From contig NZ_JAOPKZ010000005.1 in assembly GCF_025519785.1 (NCBI RefSeq), positions 104,203 through 168,202 on the forward strand: a DNA stretch of 64,000 nt. The letters run 5' to 3'. The DNA is from Staphylococcus marylandisciuri. GTDB lineage: Bacteria; Bacillota; Bacilli; Staphylococcales; Staphylococcaceae. Below are positions 36,471 to 45,576 of this stretch, one piece after another (the first letter of the stretch is position 1; each line of letters starts with the position of its first letter). The notes under the pieces were generated by a model. It saw nothing but the letters and a program-made list of their open reading frames with translations. It did no database searches and was not told the DNA's origin. The position numbers and the translations under genes were made by a program.

Positions 36471-37114
36471 TTAAATTCTTGAGCTATATTCATAACTTTT
36501 TGGAATTTATCTGGATCTTCAAACATCATAGCCATAAAAGGAGTTATAGCCTCATTTGGTATATCATTAGACGGACTATTTTTTAATAAGTCTTTCAAGT
36601 CAGATATTTCACTTTTAATATCTATCAAATGTCTTAGCAACTCACCATTTGAAGTTTGATTACTATTTGTGGAAATATTTGATTCGTTATAACCGTCATT
36701 CTCGTATGTACTAAGCATTTCAGATAAGTGGTTTTTAGCTTTTTCAACATCGTCAATATCTTTTGAATATTTAATTGTACGGTGTTGACTTAAGTCGAAA
36801 GGTATTGATTCATCCTTATGAACCATTGTGATACATGTTTTGTTAATAGCGTGGCGATAACCTAATTCATAAAAAACGTTTGGATTATGACTAGACATAT
36901 CACATATTACTAATTCACTTTCATTTAGATGTTTCAATATGTCGTCTGTAATGATACTTGGCGAGTTAATTTTATCGGCTCTTATTACTTCAAAGTTAAA
37001 CTCATTTAAAACGGGTTCAAGAATATGTTTCAATAATGAATCTGATTGAGCGCGTTCTTTAGAGTCATCAGCGCCTATAGGACAAACTACAAAACATTTT
37101 TTCAAATTATTCAC
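36464..37114 (-). CDS. TIR/nucleoside deoxyribosyltransferase-like accessory protein
   Basis: 216 residues. The N-terminal 120 residues (KKCFVVCPIGADDSKERAQS, ELVICDMSSHNPNVFYELGY, then RHAINKTCI) form the Rossmann-like pattern shared by nucleoside 2-deoxyribosyltransferases and TIR-like NAD-consuming domains; the NPNVFYELG Glu is the probable catalytic residue. The C-terminal 80 residues are helical, suggesting oligomerisation. It is reversed and alone within the early operon, as typical accessory genes are. A defence role is an inference. Confidence 0.72.
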   Translation of the reverse strand: MNNLKKCFVVCPIGADDSKERAQSDSLLKHILEPVLNEFNFEVIRADKINSPSIITDDILKHLNESELVICDMSSHNPNVFYELGYRHAINKTCITMVHKDESIPFDLSQHRTIKYSKDIDDVEKAKNHLSEMLSTYENDGYNESNISTNSNQTSNGELLRHLIDIKSEISDLKDLLKNSPSNDIPNEAITPFMAMMFEDPDKFQKVMNIAQEFNQ

Positions 37115-37160
37115 TCCTAGTCATATTTTTATCAATTATACCAGAAAGGAGATAAAAAAG

Positions 37161-37928
37161 ATGGCCACATTTAGAGTTTACAAAGAGTCAGGTAACTTTG
37201 TGACAGTACACAAAGATTTTATACATGATTCTAATATAAGTTGGAAAGCTAAAGGCATTTTACTTTATTTGTTAAGCCGACCTGATGACTGGCAAATTTA
37301 CGAAACAGAACTAGAGCAACATTCAACTGATGGACTTAGCGGTTTAAAGAGTGGAATCAAGCAATTGGAAGAAATTGGATATATACAACGTAATAGAAAA
37401 CGTGATAAAAGTGGTAGGTTGAATGGCTATGAGTACTTGGTATATGAGCAACCGCACCACATTCGATTTTCCAACGTTGGAAAAACCGTTAACGGTAAAA
37501 CCAACAATGGAAAAACCGTTAATGGTAAATCGCATACTACTAATAATAATAGAACTAATAATGATTTAACTAATAATAACAGTACTAATAATGACGGTAA
37601 TACATTGTCGGGCAACCCGACTGTATATCCTTATCGAGATGTTATCGACTATCTTAATAAACAAACAGGTAAGCAATACAAATCAACTACTAAGAAGAAT
37701 CAAACAGTCATACGAGCTAGAACAGATGAGGGCTTTACACTAGATGATTTTAAAAAAGCAATTGATAACAAAGTATCGGAATGGGAAGGTACAGACATGG
37801 AGAAGTATCTGAGACCCGAAACGTTATTTGGCACAAAATTTGAGGGTTACCTTAATCAGACGCCTAAATTAAGTGGTGTGGATCAATTGGAACGTATGAA
37901 GTATGACATGAGCTATTGGGAGGAATGA
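37161..37928 (+). CDS. Phage replication initiator (winged helix plus conserved phage C-terminal domain)
   Basis: 255 residues: N-terminal winged helix (SWKAKGILLYLLSRPDDW, LSGLKSGIKQLEEIGYIQRN), an Asn-rich linker, and a C-terminal phage domain (VIDYLNKQTGKQYKSTTKKN). Precedes the DnaC-like loader, the standard staphylococcal phage initiation pair. The linker DNA holds 29-base direct repeats that may be the origin. AGAAAGGAG precedes ATG 37161. Confidence 0.9.
   Translation: MATFRVYKESGNFVTVHKDFIHDSNISWKAKGILLYLLSRPDDWQIYETELEQHSTDGLSGLKSGIKQLEEIGYIQRNRKRDKSGRLNGYEYLVYEQPHHIRFSNVGKTVNGKTNNGKTVNGKSHTTNNNRTNNDLTNNNSTNNDGNTLSGNPTVYPYRDVIDYLNKQTGKQYKSTTKKNQTVIRARTDEGFTLDDFKKAIDNKVSEWEGTDMEKYLRPETLFGTKFEGYLNQTPKLSGVDQLERMKYDMSYWEE
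37471..37529 (+). repeat. Iteron-like direct repeats inside the initiator gene
   Basis: Two 29-base units (CCAACGTTGGAAAAACC... at 37471 and CCAACAATGGAAAAACC... at 37501), period 30, three differences, each containing CCGTTAAYGGTAAA; the first begins with the palindrome CCAACGTTGG. Candidate origin of replication. Confidence 0.55.
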
Positions 37929-37930
37929 AA

Positions 37931-38707
37931 ATGAATCCTTTTGAAAAAATAGCTGAGAGAATACAATTTAAAAACGAAATCGTAGAGAAGGAAACAGGGT
38001 TACATTGTGATAAATGCGGTAGGGATTATGACTGGTATAAATTTGATAATGGTTACGAGTATAAAGATGGTTGTGACTGTAAACTGATAGAAATGGGGAA
38101 AGAAGCAACTTTTAAACGTAAGCAACAAAGAATAGACGATATATTTAATCAATCGACTGTTAATCCATCTATTAAAGAAGCAACTGTTAATAATTATGAA
38201 GTTAACAACGATTCACAAAAACATGCTAAGCAAACAGCTATTGATTACGTTACTAACTTTTCGAATAAAAAAGGTGAAATGAAATCAATACTTTTTAGAG
38301 GTAGTTATGGTACTGGTAAATCGCACTTAGCTTACGCAATAGCTAAAGCGATTAAAAATAAAGGGTATACAGTCGCTTTTATGCAGATACCTGACTTGAT
38401 GGTTAGAATCAAAGCGACATATAACAAAAAATCATCTGAAACGTTTGAAGATTTAAAGAAGCAGCTCGTTAATTTAGATTTGTTGGTTTTAGATGATATA
38501 GGAGTTAGCAATAGCGACCACGATTTATCTATGTTGTATGACATTATCAATAATCGGCAAGATAAAAACAATATCTTTACAACTAACTTTAAAGATTCAG
38601 AACTTAATCAAGATATGCATTGGCACAGAATCAATTCCAGAATGAAAAAAGGTAGTCGAAAAGTTAATGTTATCGGCGACGATTATAGGGAGCGTGACGC
38701 ATGGTAA
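37931..38707 (+). CDS. dnaC: DnaC-like helicase loader
   Basis: 258 residues from ATG 37931, which lies 7 bases after GGAGG. N-terminal zinc-binding cysteines (CDKCG and CDCK), then an AAA+ module: Walker A GSYGTGKSH, Walker B LLVLDDIG, and sensor region FTTNFKDSEL. Loads the host helicase at the phage origin. Overlaps the following small gene. Confidence 0.93.
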   Translation: MNPFEKIAERIQFKNEIVEKETGLHCDKCGRDYDWYKFDNGYEYKDGCDCKLIEMGKEATFKRKQQRIDDIFNQSTVNPSIKEATVNNYEVNNDSQKHAKQTAIDYVTNFSNKKGEMKSILFRGSYGTGKSHLAYAIAKAIKNKGYTVAFMQIPDLMVRIKATYNKKSSETFEDLKKQLVNLDLLVLDDIGVSNSDHDLSMLYDIINNRQDKNNIFTTNFKDSELNQDMHWHRINSRMKKGSRKVNVIGDDYRERDAW

Positions 38708-38871
38708 TTACAAAAGAGTTTTTGAAACAAAATCTTGAGTGTTCAGATGTATATGCTCAGAAAATGATTGAGTGGGCGCAGGGCGACAATAAAAAGTTAC
38801 ACGACTTATATATTAAAAAAAGACTTGAACGTGACATACGGCAAGCTTTGACGATTTTAGAGGTTGATTAA
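38701..38871 (+). CDS. Small conserved phage protein
   Basis: 56 residues (MVITKEFLKQNLECSDVYAQ at the start), of the type found directly after dnaC in staphylococcal phages. ATG lies within the dnaC end (4-codon overlap region). Confidence 0.7.
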   Translation: MVITKEFLKQNLECSDVYAQKMIEWAQGDNKKLHDLYIKKRLERDIRQALTILEVD

Positions 38872-39135
38872 TTGGCGAAAACAAGAATAGAAATCTTTTA
38901 CAAGGGTGAAAAACACTTTGATAAACCTATGGGGTCGCCTAGACCCCGTTTCAGAAGAGTAAAACAGTTTGCGCAAACTTATATGCCTAGTCATTACACA
39001 CAACATAAAAAATTCATTGCAGATCAAATGTTAAACTTGCAGAGCGAAAGAGATATTAAATTGACAGTTGAGTTCTACTTCCCACCTTTAAAAAGTTGGT
39101 CAAAGAAAAAGTTAACAGCAATGTTAACACGATGA
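38872..39135 (+). pseudogene. Truncated RusA-like Holliday junction resolvase
   Basis: 87 residues from TTG 38872. The start matches phage RusA (KTRIEIFYKGEKHFDKPMGS, PRFRR) but the protein ends at SWSKKKLTAMLTR, before the DxDN-type catalytic acids. Normal length is about 130. The missing 3' half is not found downstream, so this is a deletion rather than a frameshift. Confidence 0.7.
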
Positions 39136-39157
39136 GGAATTAGAAGGAGAGAATTAA

Positions 39158-39334
39158 ATGATTAAACGTATTATAAATTTACTTATCACATTAGCGCTAT
39201 ATGAGTTAGGCAAATACCTAACGGAACAATTAATCATCATACTAACAGCGAATGACGACGTGGAAGTACCGAATGATTTTTACATTGATGATCATATACA
39301 TTTAAACAACTTTAAAGCGGAGGTGTCCGAGTAG
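39158..39334 (+). CDS. Small phage protein
   Basis: 58 residues, a hydrophobic amphipathic N-terminus (MIKRIINLLITLALYELGK) and an acidic C-terminus. AAGGAGAG precedes ATG 39158. Its stop shares a base with the next GTG start. Confidence 0.55.
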   Translation: MIKRIINLLITLALYELGKYLTEQLIIILTANDDVEVPNDFYIDDHIHLNNFKAEVSE

Positions 39335-39408
39335 TGTGGCTAGTTATCATACTAATATTCATATCACTTCTTCTTGTAGGTAGCATGGTTGAAAGTGAAA
39401 GAATATGA
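39334..39408 (+). CDS. Very small membrane protein, possibly frameshifted
   Basis: 24 residues from GTG 39334 (VWLVIILIFISLLLVGSMVE), with GGAGGTG upstream. Right after it another frame continues EYEVEMLRETLRGSE to 39448, suggesting a one-base shift in an ancestral 38-residue protein. Confidence 0.4.
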   Translation: MWLVIILIFISLLLVGSMVESERI

Positions 39409-39448
39409 GGTTGAGATGTTGAGGGAGACTTTGAGAGGGAGTGAATAA

Positions 39449-39871
39449 ATGATTGAACTCATCAACATGTATCGAAAAAACAAATTAGAAATAAAAAGTT
39501 TAAAATTGCGAAAAGATATATGCTATGACGAAATCGATAATTGGGGAGCGGTTGATATTAGTGGCGGGCGTATGGGTAAAAAACACGACTTTCTTACACG
39601 TATTAAGCAAACAGATAATGTGATTGATGAATTGAATGTAATAAATGACCGACTAGAAACATTACAAAATAGACAAAAAAAAATTATTGAGGTTATAGAT
39701 AAATTTGAAGGTTTAGAACATAAGATACTTAGATTGAGATTTATCGATGGGTATAAGATAGCAGACATTGCTGAAGAGTTAGGATATTCAGAGCAGTATA
39801 TACGTAATAAACATTGTGAATTGATGAAAAGAATCGAATTTAAAATGTCACATGAATATAAGGTATATTAA
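39449..39871 (+). CDS. RinA/ArpU-type late transcription regulator
   Basis: 140 residues, helical N-terminus and a C-terminal sigma-70 region-4-like HTH (GLEHKILRLRFIDGYKIADI, AEELGYSEQYIRNKHCELM). Lies immediately before the terminase genes, the place of RinA or ArpU-family activators of packaging and virion genes. Confidence 0.8.
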   Translation: MIELINMYRKNKLEIKSLKLRKDICYDEIDNWGAVDISGGRMGKKHDFLTRIKQTDNVIDELNVINDRLETLQNRQKKIIEVIDKFEGLEHKILRLRFIDGYKIADIAEELGYSEQYIRNKHCELMKRIEFKMSHEYKVY

Positions 39872-39990
39872 GGTTATGTACGATATTGACTAATTATATT
39901 ATATTAATAGTGTGCAGCAATGTACGACGATGATTTCTTCCATACGATGCATACGATGCATGGAATCCTCCTTTCGAGATGTGAACGTGA

Positions 39991-40016
39991 AGGCGCCCGT
40001 AGAGGCGTCTTTTTTA
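39991..40016 (+). terminator. Terminator before terminase
   Basis: AGGCGCC-CGTAG-AGGCGTCT stem followed by TTTTT. It separates early from late transcription. The 39872-39990 stretch also has repeated CATACGATGCA units near 39940-39960. Confidence 0.75.
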
Positions 40017-40066
40017 TGTATAATATAAATTTAGTGCAATTAGCGATGAGAAGGTGATAAATTGAT

Positions 40067-40540
40067 ATGAAATTAACACTTAAGCAACAGTTGTTTGCTG
40101 ATGAATATATTAGAACAGGTAATGCTTATCAGTCGGCAATTAATGCTGGATATAGTCATAACTATGCAAATAAAAATAGTAGTAAATTGTTGGGAAATGT
40201 TGGTATAAAATCCTATATTGATGCAAGATTGGAAGAATTAAAGAAAGAAACGATAGCAGAACAGGACGAGATTCTGCAATATTTGACTTCAGTTATGAGA
40301 AGAGAGCATAAAGAGCACGTTGTTGTCACTTTGAATAAAGAAGAATCAAAATGGGTTCGTGGTAAAAAACAGACTAAGAAAGAAGATGTTGCAGAAATAG
40401 TAGAGATACCTTCAAAGTTATCTGATGCAAATAAAGCAGCTGAACTTTTAGGGAAACGCTATGTAATGTGGACTGATAAACAAGAAATCACTCAACGTAA
40501 TATTGAAATCGATATTGGTGAGTATGATGACACAGATTAA
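40067..40540 (+). CDS. terS: Terminase small subunit
   Basis: 157 residues with the Terminase_2 N-terminal HTH (KQQLFADEYIRTGNAYQSAI, NAGYS). Recognises the packaging site. Overlaps terL by 14 bases. Confidence 0.93.
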   Translation: MKLTLKQQLFADEYIRTGNAYQSAINAGYSHNYANKNSSKLLGNVGIKSYIDARLEELKKETIAEQDEILQYLTSVMRREHKEHVVVTLNKEESKWVRGKKQTKKEDVAEIVEIPSKLSDANKAAELLGKRYVMWTDKQEITQRNIEIDIGEYDDTD

Positions 40541-41801
40541 ATTAAATTTTAAACACCCTTCCAAAGTGTTTAATAAGAATATATTTAAAATACTGTTTAA
40601 TTACGACAACTTTACCGAAGTTCATTATGGTGGTGGTTCAAGTGGAAAATCGCATGGTGTAGTACAAAAAGTTGTATTAAAATCACTTAAGGACTGGAAA
40701 ACGCCTCGAAAGGTTTTGTGGCTAAGAAAAGTACAAGCCACAATTAAAGATAGTTTATTTGAGGACGTGAAGAGTTGTTTAATAGATTTTGGTATTTGGG
40801 ACATGTGTGAGTGGAACAAGACAGATAACACTGTAGTTTTACCAAATGGTGCTACTTTTTTATTCAAAGGTTTAGATAATCCCGAAAAAATTAAATCAAT
40901 CAAAGGATTATCCGACATAGTAATGGAAGAGGCGTCAGAATTTACATTAAATGATTACACGCAATTAACATTACGTTTAAGAGAACGTAAACATAAACAC
41001 AAACAAATATATTTAATGTTTAACCCGGTTAGCAAGCTTAACTGGGTTTTTAAGTATTTTTTTGAACATGGTCAAAAAATGGAAGACACACTTATACAAC
41101 AATCTACTTACAAAGACAATAAGTTTTTAGATGAGCCTACTAGACGGAATCTTGAAATATTAGCAGATCGTAACCCTGCATATTACAAAATTTATGCATT
41201 AGGTGAATTTGCAACACTTGATAAGTTGGTGTTTCCTAAGTACGAAAAGCGAATAATTAGCGATAAAGAAGTAGGTCATTTACCTTCATATTTTGGTTTA
41301 GACTTTGGATATGTCAATGATGCTAGTGCTTTTATTCATGTGAGAATAGATAACGACAACAAAAAGCTTTACGTTATGGCAGAATACGTTAAAAAAGGAA
41401 TGCTAAACAACGAAATTGCACAAGTCATCAATGACTTAGGTTACTCGAAAGAAAAAATAACGGCTGATTCAGCTGAACAAAAAAGTATTATGGAAATCAA
41501 AACAAACGGTATAAATAGAATTGTTCCTGCGATGAAAGGTAAAGACAGCGTCATGGCAGGCATTCAATTTATTAGTCAATTTGACATTATTATTGATGAA
41601 CGTTGTTATAAAACGATTGAAGAATTTGATAATTATACATGGAAAAAAGACAAAAACACGGATGAATATTACAACGAGCCTGTCGACACTTACAACCACT
41701 GTATCGATGCGTTAAGGTACGCAGTAGAATCGTTGACCATACAGAAAAACAATAAGAAAAAAAATAAAAACACATTACGTAAGATTAAAAGTATGTTTTA
41801 A
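40527..41801 (+). CDS. terL: Terminase large subunit
   Basis: 424 residues from ATG 40527 (preceded by GGTGAG). ATPase with the Walker A-like GGGSSGKSH, Walker B DIVMEEASEF, and the nuclease acids in the GLDFGYVNDASAF domain (PBSX/Terminase_3 family). Packages phage DNA into proheads. Upstream in-frame ATGs give only a short extension overlapping terS. Confidence 0.95.
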   Translation: MTQIKLNFKHPSKVFNKNIFKILFNYDNFTEVHYGGGSSGKSHGVVQKVVLKSLKDWKTPRKVLWLRKVQATIKDSLFEDVKSCLIDFGIWDMCEWNKTDNTVVLPNGATFLFKGLDNPEKIKSIKGLSDIVMEEASEFTLNDYTQLTLRLRERKHKHKQIYLMFNPVSKLNWVFKYFFEHGQKMEDTLIQQSTYKDNKFLDEPTRRNLEILADRNPAYYKIYALGEFATLDKLVFPKYEKRIISDKEVGHLPSYFGLDFGYVNDASAFIHVRIDNDNKKLYVMAEYVKKGMLNNEIAQVINDLGYSKEKITADSAEQKSIMEIKTNGINRIVPAMKGKDSVMAGIQFISQFDIIIDERCYKTIEEFDNYTWKKDKNTDEYYNEPVDTYNHCIDALRYAVESLTIQKNNKKKNKNTLRKIKSMF

Positions 41802-41813
41802 GGAGGAAAAACA

Positions 41814-43259
41814 ATGACTGCATATACAATCAATAACATTAATACAAAGTTTTCTCCGCTAGCAAATGATGACTTTGTTGTCAGTGACTTAGCGGAATTA
41901 TTAAAAGAGGGAAACCTCAGAAACTTTGTCAGTAGACACCAAACTGAACAAGTGCCACGTTTAGAAATGCTAGAAGCTTATTACTTGAATAGGAACACTG
42001 ATATCTTATGTGGCGAACGTCGATTGCAAAATTACGGTGATAAGGCTGATCATCGTGCAGTACACAATTATGCGAAGTATGTGTCACGCTTTATTGTTGG
42101 TTATCTAACGGGTAATCCTATTACGATTACGCATCAAGACAATCAAACAAACGACAAAATCGTTGAGCTGAACGATTTGAATGACGCGGATGAAGTTAAC
42201 AGTGATTTGGCGTTGAATTTATCTATTTATGGACGGGCTTATGAGATTGTATATCGTGACTTTGAAGATAAAGACACATTTAAAGTGTTAGATCCTAAAA
42301 GTACATTTGTTGTATATGACCAAACGCTAGATAAAAAAGTTGTTGCAGGCGTAAGGTACTTTGAAAAGCAAGATAAGGACAAAGTACCGGTTCAACATGT
42401 CGAAGTTTATACGACAGATAGGATTTACTACATCGAAATTAAAGGTGGTACATATCACCGCGTGGAAGAAGTAGAGCATTACTACAACGATGTTCCTATC
42501 ATCGAATACCTCAACGACCAATTCAAACAAGGTGACTTTGAGAATGTTATTACTTTGATTGACTTATACGATAGTGCGCAGTCTGATACAGCTAACTATA
42601 TGACTGATTTAAACGATGCTATGCTTGCGATTATCGGTAATGTAGATTTAGACGGAGAAGATGCTAAAGTATTTAGAGACGCGAATATGATTCATATCCA
42701 GCCAGGTACTAATGCAAACGGCTCGGAAGGTAAGGCAGAAGTTAAATACGTTTATAAACAGTATGATGTTACTGGCGTTGAAGCGTATAAAAAACGATTG
42801 CAGAACGATATTCACAAATATACAAACACACCGGATTTAAATGACGAACAGTTTAGTGGTGTACAGTCCGGAGAAGCTATGAAATACAAGCTATTCGGTC
42901 TTGAACAAGTCAGAGCGATTAAAGAGCGGTTGTTTAAGAAGGGATTGATGAAGCGTTATAAGTTGATATTGAATAACGTTAATTTAACGGGATTAAAGCA
43001 ACATAATTACGCAGATCTAACAATTACTTTCACATCTAACCTACCAAAGTCTATGATGGAATCGATTAATGCGTTTAACGCGCTTAACGGTGGCGTATCT
43101 GAACGTACTCGTTTGAGCTTGTTAGACTTTATCGATAATCCGAAAGAAGAACTTGAGAAGATGCACGAAGAAGAAGCACAACGAGAGAAGCAAGCAGATA
43201 AACGAGGATATGGTAAAGCTTTTGAAAATCATACCGATGTAGATGATTCTAATGGCTGA
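41814..43259 (+). CDS. Portal protein (SPP1 gp6 type)
   Basis: 481 residues, fits Phage_prot_Gp6: AVHNYAKYVSRFIVGYLTGN, GRAYEIVYRD, SGEAMKYKLFGLEQ. Forms the dodecameric DNA channel of the head. AAGGAGG precedes ATG 41814; overlaps the next gene by 8 bases. Confidence 0.93.
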   Translation: MTAYTINNINTKFSPLANDDFVVSDLAELLKEGNLRNFVSRHQTEQVPRLEMLEAYYLNRNTDILCGERRLQNYGDKADHRAVHNYAKYVSRFIVGYLTGNPITITHQDNQTNDKIVELNDLNDADEVNSDLALNLSIYGRAYEIVYRDFEDKDTFKVLDPKSTFVVYDQTLDKKVVAGVRYFEKQDKDKVPVQHVEVYTTDRIYYIEIKGGTYHRVEEVEHYYNDVPIIEYLNDQFKQGDFENVITLIDLYDSAQSDTANYMTDLNDAMLAIIGNVDLDGEDAKVFRDANMIHIQPGTNANGSEGKAEVKYVYKQYDVTGVEAYKKRLQNDIHKYTNTPDLNDEQFSGVQSGEAMKYKLFGLEQVRAIKERLFKKGLMKRYKLILNNVNLTGLKQHNYADLTITFTSNLPKSMMESINAFNALNGGVSERTRLSLLDFIDNPKEELEKMHEEEAQREKQADKRGYGKAFENHTDVDDSNG

Positions 43260-44601
43260 TTCACTCGATTACTGGTTAAAGCGTACGCAAAATACAATCA
43301 ATAGTGAACTTATAGAAGATGCAAAGGCAGCGGCTGAATTGCAGCGTATAGTAACGTTACTATACGCTGAGATTGCTAAAGAGTTACTTGCATTTTACGC
43401 TAAATACGCGACCGCTGAAGGTCTTACGATTGCCGAAGCAAAAAAGATAGTTGATGAATTTGATGTCGTCGCTTTTCAAAACAAAGCTAAAACGTTAGTT
43501 AAAAATAAGGACTTTAGCAAAGAAGCAAATAATCAACTTAAAAAGTACAATACTAAGATGTATGTATCACGTGAGAAGTTGTTAAAGCAGAATCTTGATT
43601 TGTTAGTGACTGAAGCAAGCATCAAAGTAGAAAACCACATAAAAACGTCGTTAGTTAAAGCTATTGATAGGGAAGTTGAGCGTCAATCAGGCATTTTAGG
43701 TACTGACATCAATGTTACTGATAAAAAGATTAAGGCACTTGTTAATAGTAACTTCAAAGGCATAACGTGGTCAGAGCGTTTGTGGGACGATATGGATCTA
43801 GTGCGTAAGGAAGTCGAACGAGTTGCAACAAATGTTGTTAACAGGGGACGACACCCGAATGAGTACGTTGCAGAATTCAAAAAGAAAACAGGTGCTACCA
43901 CACATGACGCTAAACGCTTGCTAGTTACTGAATCGGCACGTGTGCAAACGGAAGCACAAAAATTATCATACCTTGAAACGCTAGGCGAAGATGGCGAATA
44001 TGAGTTTGTAGCGAAACGTGATGAAAAGACATCGAAAGTGTGTCGTCACCATGATAAAAAAATATACAAAGTTAAGGACATGGTTCCAGGTGTTAACGCT
44101 CCTCCTATGCATCCGCATTGTCGAAGCACGACGATACCACGTTTAGGTAACTGGCGTGATGACTTCTTTAAAAAACGTAAAGGTAAGTATAAATTAGACG
44201 AAGAGGAAACGAAGCAACTATTTGCTAAAAAAGAAATGACGGATGCCATTGATAGTGGTAAAATAAAAGTTGAATTAAACCCTAATAAACAGAATAGACA
44301 CCAGTTAGGACATAAATTGTACGAAGATTATAAGGAAAAGAATTTACAAAAAGGTAAGGCAATACCTAGTTACACTATATTAGAAAACGAAAAATTAGAT
44401 TCGTTGTTATCGCAAAAAATTGGGAATGGTCGTTTATTAACTAAGCGTAACGGGGAATGGAAAAACAAGGAAGTCATTGATTTTGGTGAAATCATCGGAA
44501 ATGACTATATGGATGGCGAATGGAAAGAAACGAAATTTGGAACTGTACATTATTCAAAAACAGGAACGCACATCATACCAAATGGAAAGGAAGATAAATG
44601 A
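43252..44601 (+). CDS. MuF-type minor head protein with C-terminal Ntox50 toxin domain
   Basis: 449 residues from ATG 43252. Residues 1 to about 320 are SPP1 gp7/MuF head morphogenesis protein (ATTHDAKRLLVTESARVQTE, MHPHCRSTTIPR). The last 110 residues (NPNKQNRHQLGHKLYEDYKE ... HYSKTGTHIIPNG) match polymorphic toxin type 50, a presumed RNase. MuF-toxin fusions are thought to deliver an effector with the virion. A small gene overlapping its stop is a candidate immunity or control protein. Confidence 0.85.
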   Translation: MADSLDYWLKRTQNTINSELIEDAKAAAELQRIVTLLYAEIAKELLAFYAKYATAEGLTIAEAKKIVDEFDVVAFQNKAKTLVKNKDFSKEANNQLKKYNTKMYVSREKLLKQNLDLLVTEASIKVENHIKTSLVKAIDREVERQSGILGTDINVTDKKIKALVNSNFKGITWSERLWDDMDLVRKEVERVATNVVNRGRHPNEYVAEFKKKTGATTHDAKRLLVTESARVQTEAQKLSYLETLGEDGEYEFVAKRDEKTSKVCRHHDKKIYKVKDMVPGVNAPPMHPHCRSTTIPRLGNWRDDFFKKRKGKYKLDEEETKQLFAKKEMTDAIDSGKIKVELNPNKQNRHQLGHKLYEDYKEKNLQKGKAIPSYTILENEKLDSLLSQKIGNGRLLTKRNGEWKNKEVIDFGEIIGNDYMDGEWKETKFGTVHYSKTGTHIIPNGKEDK

Positions 44602-44795
44602 TGAAGTTGTGGACTTATGTCGGCAAAAAAGTATCAATAGATTTTATTGACGGTCAGCGATTAACAGGAAAAGTTACGAACTATGATGACGAAATGGATA
44701 ACGAAAGTGGAGAAGACTCTATCCACTTTGAATATCGCAATTCATTATATGATATCGATGAAAGCGAAATAAAATCAATCGAAGTTTTAGATTAA
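44598..44795 (+). CDS. Small LSM-like protein, putative immunity partner of the MuF toxin
   Basis: 65 residues (MMKLWTYVGKKVSIDFIDGQ at the start), a small beta-barrel-like pattern similar to LSM-domain proteins; acidic. ATGATG overlaps the MuF stop by 4 bases, so translation is coupled. Immunity function is inferred from position only. Confidence 0.65.
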   Translation: MMKLWTYVGKKVSIDFIDGQRLTGKVTNYDDEMDNESGEDSIHFEYRNSLYDIDESEIKSIEVLD

Positions 44796-44832
44796 GCACC
44801 TAACCGATAAAAATGGTTGAGGTGCTATTTTT
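44796..44832 (+). terminator. Terminator within the head module
   Basis: GCACCTAACC (44796-44805) and GGTTGAGGTGC (44815-44825), then TATTTTTAT. A second weak hairpin, AGCTACTG/CAGTGGCT plus T run, lies at about 44848-44875. Confidence 0.75.
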
Positions 44833-44948
44833 ATACGCAATTTTAAGCTACTGTACTGCAGTGGCTTTTTTTATTGCCCAGAACGTGCTTATGGCATTAA
44901 AAGGTGCATGGATAGCAGTCGACAGACTAAAAAATGGAGGTATATCTC

Positions 44949-45557
44949 ATGAAAGAAAATAAACTTAAGTTTAATTTACAGTTCTTTTCAAAAGAGCAAA
45001 CGGACGATGAAGGTACTAAGAAAAACACTGAAAACGAAGAACAAGACAAAAAAGACGAAGTAATTTTCACGCCCGAACAACAAAAGAAAGTCGATGAAAT
45101 CATTGAACGTCGTGTCGCGCAAGAAAAGAAGAAAGCTGATGAGTATGCGAAAGAAAAAGCGGAAGAAGCTGCTAAGTTAGCTAAAATGAACAAGGATCAA
45201 AAGGCAGAATACGAACGCGAAAAGCTAGAATCAGAATTGAAACAATTGCGTGCTGAAAAGGCTATGAACGAGATGCGTTCAGAAGCTCGCGTGATGTTCA
45301 AAGACAAAGATATTGACGTAAGTGATGAGTTACTAGACATTGTTGTGTCTAATAGCGCTGAAACGACAAAAAGCAACGTTGACAACCTTACAAAGATTCT
45401 TGATGAAATGGTTCAAAAGAAAGTACAAGAAACATTACGACAAAATTCGCCGAAATCTTTCAGTAAGTACGGATTAAGCCGAGATGAAATTCTTGCGATT
45501 AAAGACGATAGCGAACGACAAAGTGCTATCGCGCAAAACATGCACTTATTCAACTAA
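44949..45557 (+). CDS. Scaffold protein (DUF4355)
   Basis: 202 residues from ATG 44949 (GGAGG 8 bases upstream; the ATG at 44934 overlaps that site). Starts MKENKLKFNLQFFSKEQTDD, then a long charged coiled coil, as typical for phage capsid scaffolds. Immediately before the major capsid gene. Confidence 0.88.
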   Translation: MKENKLKFNLQFFSKEQTDDEGTKKNTENEEQDKKDEVIFTPEQQKKVDEIIERRVAQEKKKADEYAKEKAEEAAKLAKMNKDQKAEYEREKLESELKQLRAEKAMNEMRSEARVMFKDKDIDVSDELLDIVVSNSAETTKSNVDNLTKILDEMVQKKVQETLRQNSPKSFSKYGLSRDEILAIKDDSERQSAIAQNMHLFN

Positions 45558-45576
45558 AAAATGGAGGTAAATATTT

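Noticed and set aside
39886..39915. Late promoter before the terminase
   Set aside because: TTGACT is present but no -10 box at 16-18 bases; not claimed.
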